Of a stretch of DNA of 64,000 nt, positions 29,231-39,114 are shown piece after piece. The notes beneath the pieces are model-generated. The model did not search any database. It was not told the DNA's origin and saw nothing but the letters and a program-made list of their open reading frames with translations. Source of the stretch: Lysobacterales bacterium (lineage in GTDB: Bacteria > Pseudomonadota > Gammaproteobacteria > Xanthomonadales > Xanthomonadaceae); assembly GCA_014946745.1 (NCBI GenBank), contig JADCRD010000001.1, forward strand, positions 2,726,427 to 2,790,426. The letters run 5' to 3'. Both the position numbers and the translations under genes were made by a program. Position 1 is the stretch's first letter. Each line of letters opens with the position of its first letter.

Positions 29231-30538
29231 TCAGCGCCCGCGATACTTTTCGTACAAGCGCGTATGCCGGCTCGACAGGTCCACTTCGCGACCGCGGATC
29301 CAGGCGCGCTCGACATTCGTGCGCGCTTCCAGCGGATCGCCGTCGGCAATCACCAGGGTCGCGAGCTTGCCAGCATCGAGTGAGCCCACCTGATCGGCGA
29401 CGCCGAGGATCTCGGCGGGGCTCAGGGTGATCGCACGCAGGGCGTCCTCGAAGCTCAGACCGTAGGCCACCGCGCTCGCGGCCTGGTACGGCAGGTTGCG
29501 CAGATTGCTGGTGTCGAAGCTGTCGCCGGGCGAGGCGATAGCGAAGCGCACGCCAGCGGCCTTCAGCTTTGCCGCCTGCGCATAGATCGCATCGACCGCA
29601 TCGAAGCGGCGCTGTGGCAGCACATGGGTGCCGCCGAGGATCACCGGCACGTCCTGCGCGCGCAGGCGATCGGCGAGGCGCCAAGCCTCCGCGCCACCGA
29701 CCAGCACGACGCGGAGCTTGAACTCGGCGGCGAAGTCCAGCGCCGCGCCGATCGAAACCGCATCATCGGCGTGCAGGAACACCGCCTGCTCGCGCTTCAG
29801 CGCCGGCTGCATGGCCGCCAGACGCAGATCCGGTACGGCGACCGTGCCAGCCTGCTCGGCCAAGCCATAGGCGCGGGCCTGTTCGAAAGATCGACGCAGG
29901 CCGCGCTGCTTCTCGGTCACCGCCTTCTTCGCGGCTTCGGCCACCTCGGCCGGCAGCCAGGGCGGCACTTCGCCGCTGGGCCAGACCACATGCAGGCCGA
30001 TCGGCGCCTTCAGCGTCAGCTCTTCCCAGGTCCAGCCGTCGAGCTGGATCAGCGCCGAGGTGCCGGTGATGACGCTGCTGGCGCTGGCCTGCGGCGCGCT
30101 CAGCGCCAGCAGCACGCCGTTGGCTCGGGTCACCGGAATCAACTCGCTCTCCGGATTGATCGCGACTTCGGCGCGCACGTTGGCAGCGTTCAGGCCGACC
30201 TCGGCGATGTCGTTGGTGGCGCGCACTGCGCCGATTTCGGTGAGGCCCAGCACGCTATGGGCGGCGATCAGCCCGGGATACACCTGCTTGCCGACGGCAT
30301 CGATGCGGTCTGCACCATCGAGGGAGACCTCGCTGCCGCCGACGGCGACGATGCGCTCGCCTTCGATGCGCACGCGGCCGCTTTCAATGCGGTCACCACT
30401 GACAGTGTGGACGGTGCCGCCGTCGATCACGATCGGCCGCTCGGCCGGACGCGCCGGTGGGCCGGGCTGGGCGAAGGCGGGAGCGAGCCCCAGCGACAGC
30501 AGGGCCGCGGCGCCAAACAGTCGGGACTTAGTGGACAT
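29231..30538 (-). CDS. Exported amidohydrolase-family protein with degenerate metal site
   Basis: 435 residues from the ATG at 30538, which has GGGA 9 nt upstream; an ATG two codons earlier lies too close to that site. The signal peptide is clear (AAALLSLGLAPAFAQ). Amidohydrolase features are the N-terminal beta sandwich (PIVIDGGTVHTVSGDRIESGRV) and the C-terminal AITLSPAEILGVADQVGSLDAGKLATLVIADGDPL. The usual HxH metal pair after PGLIDAH is replaced (PGLIAAHSVLGL), so catalysis is doubtful unless it works with its partner. It overlaps the 1057-residue amidohydrolase upstream by 11 nt. Confidence 0.85.
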   Translation of the reverse strand: MSTKSRLFGAAALLSLGLAPAFAQPGPPARPAERPIVIDGGTVHTVSGDRIESGRVRIEGERIVAVGGSEVSLDGADRIDAVGKQVYPGLIAAHSVLGLTEIGAVRATNDIAEVGLNAANVRAEVAINPESELIPVTRANGVLLALSAPQASASSVITGTSALIQLDGWTWEELTLKAPIGLHVVWPSGEVPPWLPAEVAEAAKKAVTEKQRGLRRSFEQARAYGLAEQAGTVAVPDLRLAAMQPALKREQAVFLHADDAVSIGAALDFAAEFKLRVVLVGGAEAWRLADRLRAQDVPVILGGTHVLPQRRFDAVDAIYAQAAKLKAAGVRFAIASPGDSFDTSNLRNLPYQAASAVAYGLSFEDALRAITLSPAEILGVADQVGSLDAGKLATLVIADGDPLEARTNVERAWIRGREVDLSSRHTRLYEKYRGR

Positions 30539-33500
30539 GGTCATTGATCCCGCAGCTGTTGAGGTCGGTGCCGTCGTGATAGAGCCCGCGCAGGGCGCCG
30601 AAATGGGCCAGCCAGCGCACGTCGCTCTGGACCAGCCGCAGCAGCGCCGGATCGATGCGCACGGGCTTGGCCTCCTCTGCCTTCGCGTCCGCCATCATCG
30701 ATTGGGATTTGCGCCGATCGGCAGCGGCCAGCGCCAGCAGACGCTCGCGCTCAGCCAGAATCTGCGCCTGCAGCTGCGCATCCTCGCTGTGATCGAAGTA
30801 GCGGCGGCCATCGATCCAGGTCGTCTCAGCGCGCGCATAGTTCGACAGCGGATGCGCGCTCCACAGCACCAGATCGGCATCAAGACCAGGCTTGATCGCG
30901 CCGACGCGGTCGGCGATGCCGAGCTGGATTGCCGGGTTCAGGGTCACCAGCTTCCAGGCCTCCTCATCGCTCAGGCCACCATGACGCAGGGCCTTGGCCG
31001 CCTCCATGTTGAGGCGCCGGGCCATCTCATCGCTATCGGAGTTGAACGAGCTCACCACGCCAGCGCGGGTCATCAGCGCACCGTTGTGCGGGATGCCGTC
31101 GATGACCTCCATCTTGAAGGCCCACCAGTCGGCGAAGGTCGAAGCACCGGCGCCGATCTCGGCGATCTCGCGGGCCACCTTGTAGCCCTCCAGCACGTGC
31201 TGGAAGCTCGCGACCTTGAAGCCGAACTCCTGCGACAGACGCACAAACATCAGGATCTCGTCCTGGCGGTAGGAGTGGATGTGCACGAGGCGCTCGCCGC
31301 GCAGGATCTCGACCAGGGCTTCGAGGCGCAGGTCGCGGCGCACGGGCTCGCCCCGCTCCAGCGCAGCCGCGTACGCGCGAGCGGCCAGGAAGTGGTCGCG
31401 CATGATCTGCTCGACGCCCATCCGCGTCTGCGGATAGCGCACGGTCATGCTCTCGCCCCAGTTCGACTGCTTGACGTTCTCACCCAGCGCGAACTTCACC
31501 CCCGTAGGCGCGCCCTCGAACACCAGGCCAGCGGCATCCGCGCCCCAGCGCAGCTTGATCACCGCGTTCTGCCCGCCCATGGGATTGGCCGAGCCGTGCA
31601 GCAAATTGGCGGAGGTCACACCACCTGACAGCTGGCGATACAGGTTGATATCGGTGGGGTCGAGCACGTCGCCGACGCGCACCTCGGTGGTGACGGCGTG
31701 CGAGGGCTCGTTGACGTTGCGGGCGATCGCGGTGTGCGAATGCGCGTCAATGATGCCGGCGGTCAGATGCCGGCCTTCGGCTTCGATCACCTGCGCAGCG
31801 CGACCGGCGCTCAGGCCCTGCCCGACCTCGACGATGCGCCCGCGTCGCACGCGCACATCCGCCCCTTCGAGCACACCCTGTTCGGTGTTGGTCCAGACCG
31901 TGGCGCCGCGGATCAACAGCTCCTCGGCCTGCGGCGGCAGCGCCGCACGGGCGTACTCACCCGCCGGGTAGCCGCTGTGGGCCGAGATCGCGCGCGGCGG
32001 CTCGGTCGCCTTGTCGTCCTTGCCCAGCGCCGTCGACGCGGCGCTGCTGGTGCCGGAGAAACCATAGCGGCGACCGTCGACAGTCTCGGCGAAGCCTTCC
32101 ACCGCGCCGCCCTCACCGATCGCAAAGTCCACCCGTGTGGTGCGCGCCGGCCAGCCGGCGGGGCTGGACTCCGGCAGTGCCACCCAGCGGCCATCGAGCT
32201 GCTTCAGTTTCAATCGGGACTCGCCCAGCGTGAGCTCGCGACTATCGCCTGTGCCGCTCAGCGTCCAAGCTTCGCTCCGACCGTCCGCATGCCAGCGCAG
32301 GCTCAGGGAATCGCCCGGCAGACGCGGAGCGATCGCCGCCAGCTCGAATCGCTCGCCCTCGACCCAGACTTCGTAGAGCTTGGCTTTGTCCTCTCGAAAC
32401 AGGCCGGCATCCGCGACCACCAGGTTCGCGAGCTGACCCGCGGCGACACGGCCGAGTTGGTCGCCCGACTTCAGCAGCTCAGCGGGAGTCACGGTGAGCG
32501 CGCGCAGCGCGGCGTCTTCGGAAAGCCCGGCCGCCACCGCGCGGCGCAGGGCCGGCCAGAACTGCTTTGCCGGCTCCTTGAGGCCTCGAGTGGACAAGGC
32601 GAAGGGCAGGCCCGCTTCGGCAACGCGCGCCGCATTGGCGGGCGCCTGCTCCCAGTGTTGAAGATCCGCCAGCGCCGTCTGCAGGGCTATGCCGGGCTGC
32701 TCGACCGCTGGGGCTTCGGGAAAGTTGAGCGGCAGCACCAGCGGGCGATTCCAGGCCTTGAGCTGGGGCAGCAGGCGGTACTCGTGGCCGCTGCCGACCA
32801 GCACGCCATCGAGCTTGAACTCGACGGCGATGGCATGAAGCCGACCGGCATCAAGCTCGTCGTCCATGAGCAGGAAGACGCGCTGCTGGCCGCCCAGCAC
32901 CGGCGCCAGCGCTTCCAGACTCTGGCTGTGCTGCAGGCGGGTATCGTTGGGTGCACGTTGCGAGGTCGCGGACTGCGTGCTGGCGTACCACCGCGCATCG
33001 AACAGGCTCTGACGGATCAGGGCGATGCTGCCCATCAGCGAGCCGGGATAGTCCGAGCCGAACTGGAAGTCGAAACCAAACACCTGCGACACGCTGGGTG
33101 CCAGGATCGCGTCTCGGCGCGGGCCGCTATCAATCAGGCTGATCAGCGCGCCCTGTCCGGCAAGGATGCCCGCCTGTGGTGCGGTGTGAGCGGCGGTAAA
33201 GCCAAGCTCGCGCAGCGGCTTGGCATCGGCGGGTTTGTAGTCCAGCACGCGGGCCGCCGAGCGCTCGGGCTGGGCGCTGCGGTTCCAGTGCGGCGTCCCC
33301 GGCTGGCTGCCCTGCTGATCGTGAGGCGGCGCCTGTCCCGGCTGTCCACCCTTGATGCCCCCGCGCTGGTGATCAGCAGGCAGGCCAAGCGTGCTGATCG
33401 GCTCGACGAAACCGGCGAAGACTGTTGCGCCTCTGAGATCACGGATCTCGAACCCGGCCGGAACACGCAGGTTCGCACCGACGGAATCAATCCGGCCGTC

Positions 33501-33701
33501 GCGCACCAACACCGTGGCGTTCTCGATGACGCGCCCCGGTTCGGGAACCACCCGTGCATTGGTGAGCGCGACGTTACGCGAGGGCCGATCGGCCACGCCT
33601 TCGCTCGGCAAGGTGCGCTGCTGGGCGACCGCTACGGCGGCAACAAGCGGCAGCACGAAGAGACTGGTCCGGGCCAGCGGCCGGACGATGGATCTGATCA
33701 T
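30528..33701 (-). CDS. Exported two-domain amidohydrolase
   Basis: 1057 residues from the ATG at 33701, with GGGGA 6 nt upstream; N-terminal signal peptide (LFVLPLVAAVAVAQ). It holds two amidohydrolase-like halves. The first (about 40-480) has the sandwich and the GRVAAGQLANLVVADAGLF signature but lacks HxH (GATVFAGFVEPIST). The second (about 600-1030) keeps it: GIIDAHSHTAI with H654 and H656, then HIHSYRQDE, FNSDSDEMARRLNMEA and PAIQLGIADRVGAIKPGLDADLVLW. Likely one active and one structural half. Metal-dependent hydrolysis of an amide or peptide in the periplasm is inferred; the substrate is unknown. The next gene is translationally coupled. Confidence 0.87.
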   Translation of the reverse strand: MIRSIVRPLARTSLFVLPLVAAVAVAQQRTLPSEGVADRPSRNVALTNARVVPEPGRVIENATVLVRDGRIDSVGANLRVPAGFEIRDLRGATVFAGFVEPISTLGLPADHQRGGIKGGQPGQAPPHDQQGSQPGTPHWNRSAQPERSAARVLDYKPADAKPLRELGFTAAHTAPQAGILAGQGALISLIDSGPRRDAILAPSVSQVFGFDFQFGSDYPGSLMGSIALIRQSLFDARWYASTQSATSQRAPNDTRLQHSQSLEALAPVLGGQQRVFLLMDDELDAGRLHAIAVEFKLDGVLVGSGHEYRLLPQLKAWNRPLVLPLNFPEAPAVEQPGIALQTALADLQHWEQAPANAARVAEAGLPFALSTRGLKEPAKQFWPALRRAVAAGLSEDAALRALTVTPAELLKSGDQLGRVAAGQLANLVVADAGLFREDKAKLYEVWVEGERFELAAIAPRLPGDSLSLRWHADGRSEAWTLSGTGDSRELTLGESRLKLKQLDGRWVALPESSPAGWPARTTRVDFAIGEGGAVEGFAETVDGRRYGFSGTSSAASTALGKDDKATEPPRAISAHSGYPAGEYARAALPPQAEELLIRGATVWTNTEQGVLEGADVRVRRGRIVEVGQGLSAGRAAQVIEAEGRHLTAGIIDAHSHTAIARNVNEPSHAVTTEVRVGDVLDPTDINLYRQLSGGVTSANLLHGSANPMGGQNAVIKLRWGADAAGLVFEGAPTGVKFALGENVKQSNWGESMTVRYPQTRMGVEQIMRDHFLAARAYAAALERGEPVRRDLRLEALVEILRGERLVHIHSYRQDEILMFVRLSQEFGFKVASFQHVLEGYKVAREIAEIGAGASTFADWWAFKMEVIDGIPHNGALMTRAGVVSSFNSDSDEMARRLNMEAAKALRHGGLSDEEAWKLVTLNPAIQLGIADRVGAIKPGLDADLVLWSAHPLSNYARAETTWIDGRRYFDHSEDAQLQAQILAERERLLALAAADRRKSQSMMADAKAEEAKPVRIDPALLRLVQSDVRWLAHFGALRGLYHDGTDLNSCGINDHVH

Positions 33702-33812
33702 TGGGTTCCCCATGGGCCCCACCCGGGGCCATGGGGCGACGGTAGTGGCGAGCGCTCGTTCCAGCGCCGCCCAGAAGTCACGCGATGGCGCCAGCGGTCG
33801 GCGCGTCGCGGG

Positions 33813-35198
33813 CTAGAGCGGGAGCGACTGCACGCCGCGCTTGCGAACGATCAGCAGGGCCAGTTCCAACGACTGCTCGTAGTTGAGGCGCGGGTCGACC
33901 GTGGAGCGATAGGCGCGCTCGAGATCGACATCGGTCAGATCGCGCGCACCGCCAGTGCACTCGGTGACGTTCTCACCGGTCAGCTCCAGATGCACGCCGC
34001 CGAGACGCGTGCCCGCCGCCGCGTGCAGGTCGAAAGCCTGTTCCAGTTCGCTGCGGATGTTGTCGAAGCGGCGGGTCTTGAAACCATTGCTGGTCGACTC
34101 GGTATTCCCGTGCATCGGATCAGCCACCCACAGCACGCGGCGGCCTTCGCGACGCATCAGCTCCAGATGCGGCGGCAGCTCGGCCGCGATCTTGGCAGCG
34201 CCCATGCGGTGGATGAACGTCAGGCGACCCGCCTCGTTGTCCGGATTCAACGCATCAGCGAGGCGAATCAGCGCCTCCGGCTTAACGCCCGGGCCGACCT
34301 TGACCGCCACCGGATTGCGGATGCCACGCATGTACTCGGTATGCGCGCCGTCGAGCGCGGCTGTACGCATGCCGATCCAAGGGTAATGCGTCGACAGATT
34401 GAACCATCCCCAGTTGCGCGGCACCTGGCGGGTCAGCGACTCCTCGTAGTCGAGCAGAAGCGCTTCGTGCGAGGTGTAGAAGTCGACGCGACGAACGCCC
34501 TGTGAGGCTTCGCCGGAGAGGGTCTCCATGAAGCGCACACCGTCGCCGATCGCGCGCACCATGCGGTGGTACTCCTCGGCCAGCGGCGAATGGCTGACCC
34601 AGCCCAGATCCCAGTACTCGGGATGATGCAGATCGGCAAAGCCACCGTCGATCAGCGCGCGCACGAAGTTCATGGTCAGCGCCGAGCGCGAATGCGCTTC
34701 GATCAGTCGCTTCGGATCCGGTTGGCGCGTTTCTGGAGTAAACGCCGGCGAGTTGATGATGTCGCCGCGGTAACTGGGCAGCTCGACGCCATCCTTGATC
34801 TCCGTGTCGGCGGAGCGCGGCTTCGCGTACTGGCCTGCGAACCGACCGACCCGAATAACCGGCATCCGCAGGCCGTACACCAGCACCACACTCATCTGCA
34901 GCAGGACTTTCAGCCGATTCGAGATCAGACCGGACTCGCAGTCGGAAAAGCTCTCGGCGCAGTCGCCACCCTGCAAGAGGAAACGCTGACCCTCCTGCGC
35001 CTCGGCCAGCTGCTTCTTCAGCGCCAGAATTTCAAGCGAAGTCACCAGCGGCGGCAATCGGCCGAGCTCGGTGAGCGTAGCGTCGAGCGCGTCCCGGTCC
35101 GGATAACGAGGCTGCTGAAGCGCGGGACGCGCGCGCCACGAGGACGGGCTCCAGTCGACAGGCAGATTTACGGCTTCAAGATTGCGTTCGGACGGCAT
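33813..35198 (-). CDS. 3-deoxy-7-phosphoheptulonate synthase, class II
   Basis: 461 residues, normal for plant/Mycobacterium-type class II DAHP synthases. Visible features are the metal-binding Cys80 in LLQGGDCAESF, RVGRFAGQYAKPRS, GMRTAALDGAHTEYMRGIRNPVAVKVGPG, WVADPMHGNTE and GGVHLELTGENVTEC. It condenses PEP with erythrose 4-phosphate as the first step of the shikimate pathway. It is alone on the minus strand between amidohydrolase genes and dsbB. Confidence 0.95.
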   Translation of the reverse strand: MPSERNLEAVNLPVDWSPSSWRARPALQQPRYPDRDALDATLTELGRLPPLVTSLEILALKKQLAEAQEGQRFLLQGGDCAESFSDCESGLISNRLKVLLQMSVVLVYGLRMPVIRVGRFAGQYAKPRSADTEIKDGVELPSYRGDIINSPAFTPETRQPDPKRLIEAHSRSALTMNFVRALIDGGFADLHHPEYWDLGWVSHSPLAEEYHRMVRAIGDGVRFMETLSGEASQGVRRVDFYTSHEALLLDYEESLTRQVPRNWGWFNLSTHYPWIGMRTAALDGAHTEYMRGIRNPVAVKVGPGVKPEALIRLADALNPDNEAGRLTFIHRMGAAKIAAELPPHLELMRREGRRVLWVADPMHGNTESTSNGFKTRRFDNIRSELEQAFDLHAAAGTRLGGVHLELTGENVTECTGGARDLTDVDLERAYRSTVDPRLNYEQSLELALLIVRKRGVQSLPL

Positions 35199-35305
35199 CG
35201 CACAACTCCAGGGGCTTGCTGCATCGCGTCAGCGATCATGCCACAGCCCTTTCGGCGCCAAGCCAGGCACCGAAGCTAGTTCCAATCCGTCACACCGAAC
35301 GCAAC

Positions 35306-35812
35306 TCAACTGCGACGACGGAGCCCAGCCCAGACACCGCCAGCGCCGAGGGCGACAAACCAGACCAGCGTCCATACGGGCATCGACAAGCCCAGGAACG
35401 TCCAGTCGATCTTGGCGCAGTCCCCGGAGCCGGTGAAGACTCTCTCGATGACGGTCTGCAGCGGGAATGCGTCGAGCATGTAGCCCAACTCCATGCCGCC
35501 GCAGCTTGGCACTTCACCGGCGGGCAGGTGCTGCATGCGCACGTGCCAGCCTGCGATGCCCGCGCCCACCGCAGCCCCCAGACCCACCAACGCCGCGTTC
35601 AGCACCCGCACCCAGCCGGGGCGCGGACCGATGATGGCCCCGAGCAGGAAGAACACACCCATGAAGACGAAGGCGATGCGCTGCAAGATACAGAGAGGAC
35701 AGGGCATCATCAGCATGCCGTGTTCGACGTACAGCGCGTAGCCCAACAGCGCAGCGCAGCACGCAAAGCCGGCGAAGAACTGGGCGCGGAAGCTCCAGGC
35801 GAAAGGATTCAT
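35306..35812 (-). CDS. dsbB: Disulfide bond formation protein B
   Basis: 168 residues with four membrane helices. The two periplasmic cysteine pairs are present: C38-P-L-C41 and C104/C132 (PSCGG; GDCAKIDW). It reoxidises DsbA and passes electrons to ubiquinone. It follows the rplQ terminator and precedes the DAHP synthase gene in the same direction. Confidence 0.95.
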   Translation of the reverse strand: MNPFAWSFRAQFFAGFACCAALLGYALYVEHGMLMMPCPLCILQRIAFVFMGVFFLLGAIIGPRPGWVRVLNAALVGLGAAVGAGIAGWHVRMQHLPAGEVPSCGGMELGYMLDAFPLQTVIERVFTGSGDCAKIDWTFLGLSMPVWTLVWFVALGAGGVWAGLRRRS

Positions 35813-35932
35813 CGGTGCTCTCTTGCGTTGGGTCGATGCCGCCTGGAAGCATCACGAGTCGGCGGATTGCAGGGTACAGGGACGCAGGCTCCCACACGGA
35901 CTGCGTTTACGGCGACAGGTTCCGAGAAAACG

Positions 35933-35957
35933 AAAACCCCGGCGCTGGGCCGGGGCT
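35933..35957 (-). terminator. Intrinsic terminator after rplQ
   Basis: On the minus strand CCCCGG-loop-CCGGGG is followed by TTTTCGTTTTC. It is the expected end of the alpha operon, 24 bp after the rplQ stop. Confidence 0.8.
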
Positions 35958-35980
35958 TTCTGGAACGATGGGCGACTCGC

Positions 35981-36367
35981 TTACTCTGCAGCCGGCTCGG
36001 CGTCCGCCTGCGGACGGTCGACGAGCTCGACGTAGGCCATCGGGGCGCTGTCACCCGCGCGGAAACCGGACTTCAACAGTCGCAGATAACCACCGGGGCG
36101 CGACACATAACGCGGACCGATCTCAACGAAAAGCTTGCCAACCGCCACCTTGTCACGCAGGCGCGCAAACGCCAGACGGCGGTTCGCGACGCTGTCGACC
36201 TTGGCCAGGGTGATCAACGGCTCAGCGAAGCGGCGGAGCTCCTTAGCCTTGGGCAGGGTGGTACGGATCAGCTCATGCTTGATGAGGGAGGCGACCATGT
36301 TGCTGAACATGGCTTTGCGGTGGGCGCTGTCGCGATTGAGCTTGCGGCCCGACTTCTGGTGGCGCAT
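35981..36367 (-). CDS. rplQ: 50S ribosomal protein L17
   Basis: 128 residues; [24 protein letters not shown] is typical, followed by the family core and a short acidic Ala/Pro tail. Last gene of the alpha operon, 146 bp after rpoA; that gap contains a CGAGCTC/GAGCTCG palindrome but no terminator. Confidence 0.98.
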   Translation of the reverse strand: MRHQKSGRKLNRDSAHRKAMFSNMVASLIKHELIRTTLPKAKELRRFAEPLITLAKVDSVANRRLAFARLRDKVAVGKLFVEIGPRYVSRPGGYLRLLKSGFRAGDSAPMAYVELVDRPQADAEPAAE

Positions 36368-36513
36368 GGGAAATTCCTAGTTGAATGCTGGAGCTTCTGA
36401 ACTTCGCTGTCGCCGTCCTGGCGTTGAAACGATGGACTGCGGATGGTCCTGGCCGGCCGTCCCTGGCCGACAGTCGCGAGCTCACGAGCTCGTCGACGGT
36501 GTGGAGCAATGGA

Positions 36514-37509
36514 TCAGCCGAGCATTCCCTGCTGGAGACCGGCGGGTGGCCAGTTCTCGAGTTTCATCCCCAGCGACAAACCGCGCTGGGCCAGCACTTC
36601 CTTGATCTCGGTCAGCGACTTCTTGCCGAGATTCGGGGTCTTGAGCAGCTCAACCTCGGTGCGCTGGATAAGGTCACCGATGTAGTAGATGTTCTCGGCT
36701 TTCAGGCAGTTCGCAGAACGCACCGTGAGCTCCAGATCATCGATAGGACGTAGCAGCACCGGATCGACACCCGTCGCAGCCTGCTTCGATTCTCCGCGCT
36801 GACGCTGGGTGAAATCGCCGAACACGGAAAGCTGATCGGTCAGAATATCCGCCGCAGTACGCACGGCCTCCTCGGCGTCGATGCTCCCGTTGGTCTCGAT
36901 GTCAAGTACAAGCTTATCGAGGTTGGTGCGCTGCTCGACGCGGGCGTTCTCCACCGCAAAGGCCACGCGGCGCACCGGCGAGAACGACGCATCCAGCATC
37001 AAGCGACCAATCGCGCGCGACTCCTCGTCCGGACGACGACGCGCCGAAGCAGGCTGGTAACCCAAGCCCCGCTCGACCTTGAGACGCATGTTTAGCGAGA
37101 CATCCTTGGTGAGCGTGCAGATCACATGCTCAGGGTTGAGAATCTCAACGTTGTGATCGGTACGGATGTCGCCAGCGACCACAACGCCTGCGCCCTGCTT
37201 GCTGAGGGTCACAGTCGCCTGGTCAACCGTATGCATGCGAAGAGAGATGTCCTTAAGATTCAGCAGGATCTCAAGCACGTCCTCTTGGATACCTTCGACC
37301 GTGGTGTACTCGTGCAATACCCCATCGATCTCAACTTCGGTGATGGCGAAGCCGGGGATGGACGAGAGAAGGACGCGACGCAACGCATTACCGAGCGTAT
37401 GGCCATAGCCACGCTCCAGCGGCTCGACAACGACCCTTGAGCGGTTGTTGGCGATACGTTCGATGCCGATGCCGCGGGGACGCAGCACCTGGGTGGCGGA
37501 AACGGACAT
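36514..37509 (-). CDS. rpoA: RNA polymerase alpha subunit
   Basis: 331 residues. The N-terminal dimerisation domain ([18 protein letters not shown]) and the C-terminal domain that contacts UP elements and activators are both intact, including [13 protein letters not shown] with the DNA-contacting Arg and Asn. It follows rpsD by 18 bp in the alpha operon. Confidence 0.98.
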   Translation of the reverse strand: MSVSATQVLRPRGIGIERIANNRSRVVVEPLERGYGHTLGNALRRVLLSSIPGFAITEVEIDGVLHEYTTVEGIQEDVLEILLNLKDISLRMHTVDQATVTLSKQGAGVVVAGDIRTDHNVEILNPEHVICTLTKDVSLNMRLKVERGLGYQPASARRRPDEESRAIGRLMLDASFSPVRRVAFAVENARVEQRTNLDKLVLDIETNGSIDAEEAVRTAADILTDQLSVFGDFTQRQRGESKQAATGVDPVLLRPIDDLELTVRSANCLKAENIYYIGDLIQRTEVELLKTPNLGKKSLTEIKEVLAQRGLSLGMKLENWPPAGLQQGMLG

Positions 37510-37527
37510 TCGGCGGTTCTCCGTGGA

Positions 37528-38154
37528 TTACTTCGAGTACAGCTCGATGATCAGGTTCTCGTTGATGTCCGAGGGCAGATCCGAGCGCTCGGGCAGCGCC
37601 TTGAAGACACCGCTGAACTTCTTGCTGTCGACATCGATCCAGTTCGGCACCAGATCCATCTGCTGGGCCAGGGCCGAAGCTTCCTGAACGCGAAGCTGAC
37701 GCTGGGCGCGCTCGGTCAACGCAATCGCGTCACCGGGCTTCACCTGGTACGACGCGAGGTTCACTGCCTTGCCGTTGACCAGGACGCCGCAGTGGCTGAC
37801 GAGCTGACGAGCCTGCGGGCGGGTAACGGCGAAACCCATGCGGTAGACCACGTTGTCCAAGCGGGACTCGAGGATCTGCAGCAGGTTCTCGCCAGTGTTG
37901 CCGCGGCGGGTTGAAGCCTTGCGATAGACGTTGCGGAACTGACGCTCCAGCAGGCCGTAGATGCGCTTGACTTTTTGCTTCTCGCGCAGCTGGACCGCAT
38001 AGTCAGACAGACGGCCCTTGCGGGCGGCGCCATGCTGACCGGGCTTCTGCTCGAGCTTGCACTTGGAATCCAGCGCGCGGGCCGGGCTCTTGAGGCTGAG
38101 GTCTGCGCCTTCGCGACGAGCGAGTTTGCAGGTGGGGCCGATGTAACGTGCCAT
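37528..38154 (-). CDS. rpsD: 30S ribosomal protein S4
   Basis: 208 residues. It lacks the zinc cysteine cluster of some S4 forms ([19 protein letters not shown] has one Cys) and has an S4 RNA-binding domain ([29 protein letters not shown]). S4 is a primary 16S rRNA binder and the alpha-operon repressor in E. coli. It follows rpsK by 23 bp. Confidence 0.98.
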   Translation of the reverse strand: MARYIGPTCKLARREGADLSLKSPARALDSKCKLEQKPGQHGAARKGRLSDYAVQLREKQKVKRIYGLLERQFRNVYRKASTRRGNTGENLLQILESRLDNVVYRMGFAVTRPQARQLVSHCGVLVNGKAVNLASYQVKPGDAIALTERAQRQLRVQEASALAQQMDLVPNWIDVDSKKFSGVFKALPERSDLPSDINENLIIELYSK

Positions 38155-38177
38155 GGGTATGAGCTCCTAGCCGCGCG

Positions 38178-38570
38178 TCAGACGCGACGCTTCTTCGGCG
38201 GACGGCAGCCGTTATGCGGAATCGGCGTGACGTCGATGATGTTGGTGACCTTGTAGCCGACAGCGTTCAGCGAACGCACGGCCGACTCGCGACCTGGACC
38301 GGGGCCCTTGATGCGGACCTCCAACGTCTTCAGGCCGTACTCCAGCGCGACTCGACCCGCCTTCTCCGCAGCCACCTGGGCTGCGAACGGGGTCGACTTG
38401 CGGGAGCCGCGGAAACCAGCGCCACCGGAGGTGGCCCAGCTCAGGGCGTTGCCCTGGCGGTCGGTGATCGTGATGATCGTGTTGTTGAAGGATGCTTGGA
38501 CGTGGGCGATGCCGTCGGTGACGACACGGCGGATCTTCTTCTTGCCCTTGACGGGAGCTTGCTTGCTCAT
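38178..38570 (-). CDS. rpsK: 30S ribosomal protein S11
   Basis: 130 residues. A basic N-terminus ([10 protein letters not shown]) is followed by the conserved [24 protein letters not shown] segment and C-terminal [10 protein letters not shown]. It is part of the platform of the 30S subunit. It starts 9 bp after rpsM. Confidence 0.98.
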   Translation of the reverse strand: MSKQAPVKGKKKIRRVVTDGIAHVQASFNNTIITITDRQGNALSWATSGGAGFRGSRKSTPFAAQVAAEKAGRVALEYGLKTLEVRIKGPGPGRESAVRSLNAVGYKVTNIIDVTPIPHNGCRPPKKRRV

Positions 38571-38579
38571 GACCGGTCC

Positions 38580-38936
38580 TTACTTCTTGATCTGCTTGCG
38601 CGGACCCTTGCGGGTGCGGGCGTTGGTGCGCGTGCGCTGACCGCGCAGCGGCAGGCCACGGCGATGACGCAGTCCGCGGTAGCAGCCAAGGTCCATCAGG
38701 CGCTTGATGCTGATGCCGATTTCGCGACGGAGGTCGCCCTCGACAACGAACTTGCCGACCTCGGCGCGGAGGCGGTCCACCTCGGCCTCCGTCAGATCCT
38801 TGATCTTGGTGCTTGGGGTGACCCCGGCAGTCACACAGATCTTCTGCGAACGGGTACGGCCAATGCCGTAGATGCTCTGAAGCCCCACCCAGACGTGCTT
38901 CTGGACGGGAAGGTTGACACCTGCGATGCGCGCCAT
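38580..38936 (-). CDS. rpsM: 30S ribosomal protein S13
   Basis: 118 residues from the ATG at 38936 ([10 protein letters not shown]). The helix-two-turn-helix region and the C-terminal [17 protein letters not shown] tail that reaches the P-site tRNA are typical. GGAG lies 8-9 nt upstream. First gene of the alpha operon; no rpmJ precedes it. Confidence 0.98.
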   Translation of the reverse strand: MARIAGVNLPVQKHVWVGLQSIYGIGRTRSQKICVTAGVTPSTKIKDLTEAEVDRLRAEVGKFVVEGDLRREIGISIKRLMDLGCYRGLRHRRGLPLRGQRTRTNARTRKGPRKQIKK

Positions 38937-39114
38937 GAGGCGATCTCCAACAAGGTATTGCGCGGTGAATCGGAAAGTATACGTTGGCTTCGAGGACAAA
39001 TAAAGTCCCAGGGTGCCGAGTGACACAGCACCCCTGAGGGCACGGGGCGATGGTGCCCGTGCTCCGGCGTTGTTCGATCCCGCCCGGGCCAGAGACACCC
39101 GGGCGAAACTTCAA
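38937..39114. other. secY-rpsM gap, no rpmJ
   Basis: 178 bp where many bacteria have rpmJ (L36). No frame here encodes a KxRxSVKxxCxxC-type peptide. On the minus strand it has two hairpins: GGGTGC/GCACCC (39010-39033) and GCACGGG/CCCGTGC (39034-39060), then a probable promoter for rpsM. Confidence 0.7.
38976..39004 (-). promoter_or_regulatory. Probable promoter for rpsM (alpha operon)
   Basis: The -10 box TATACT (38976-38981) is strong. With a 17-bp spacer the -35 would be TTTATT (38999-39004), a weak match. The predicted start would give a leader of about 33 nt to rpsM, too short for the S4-binding pseudoknot known from E. coli. Confidence 0.5.
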
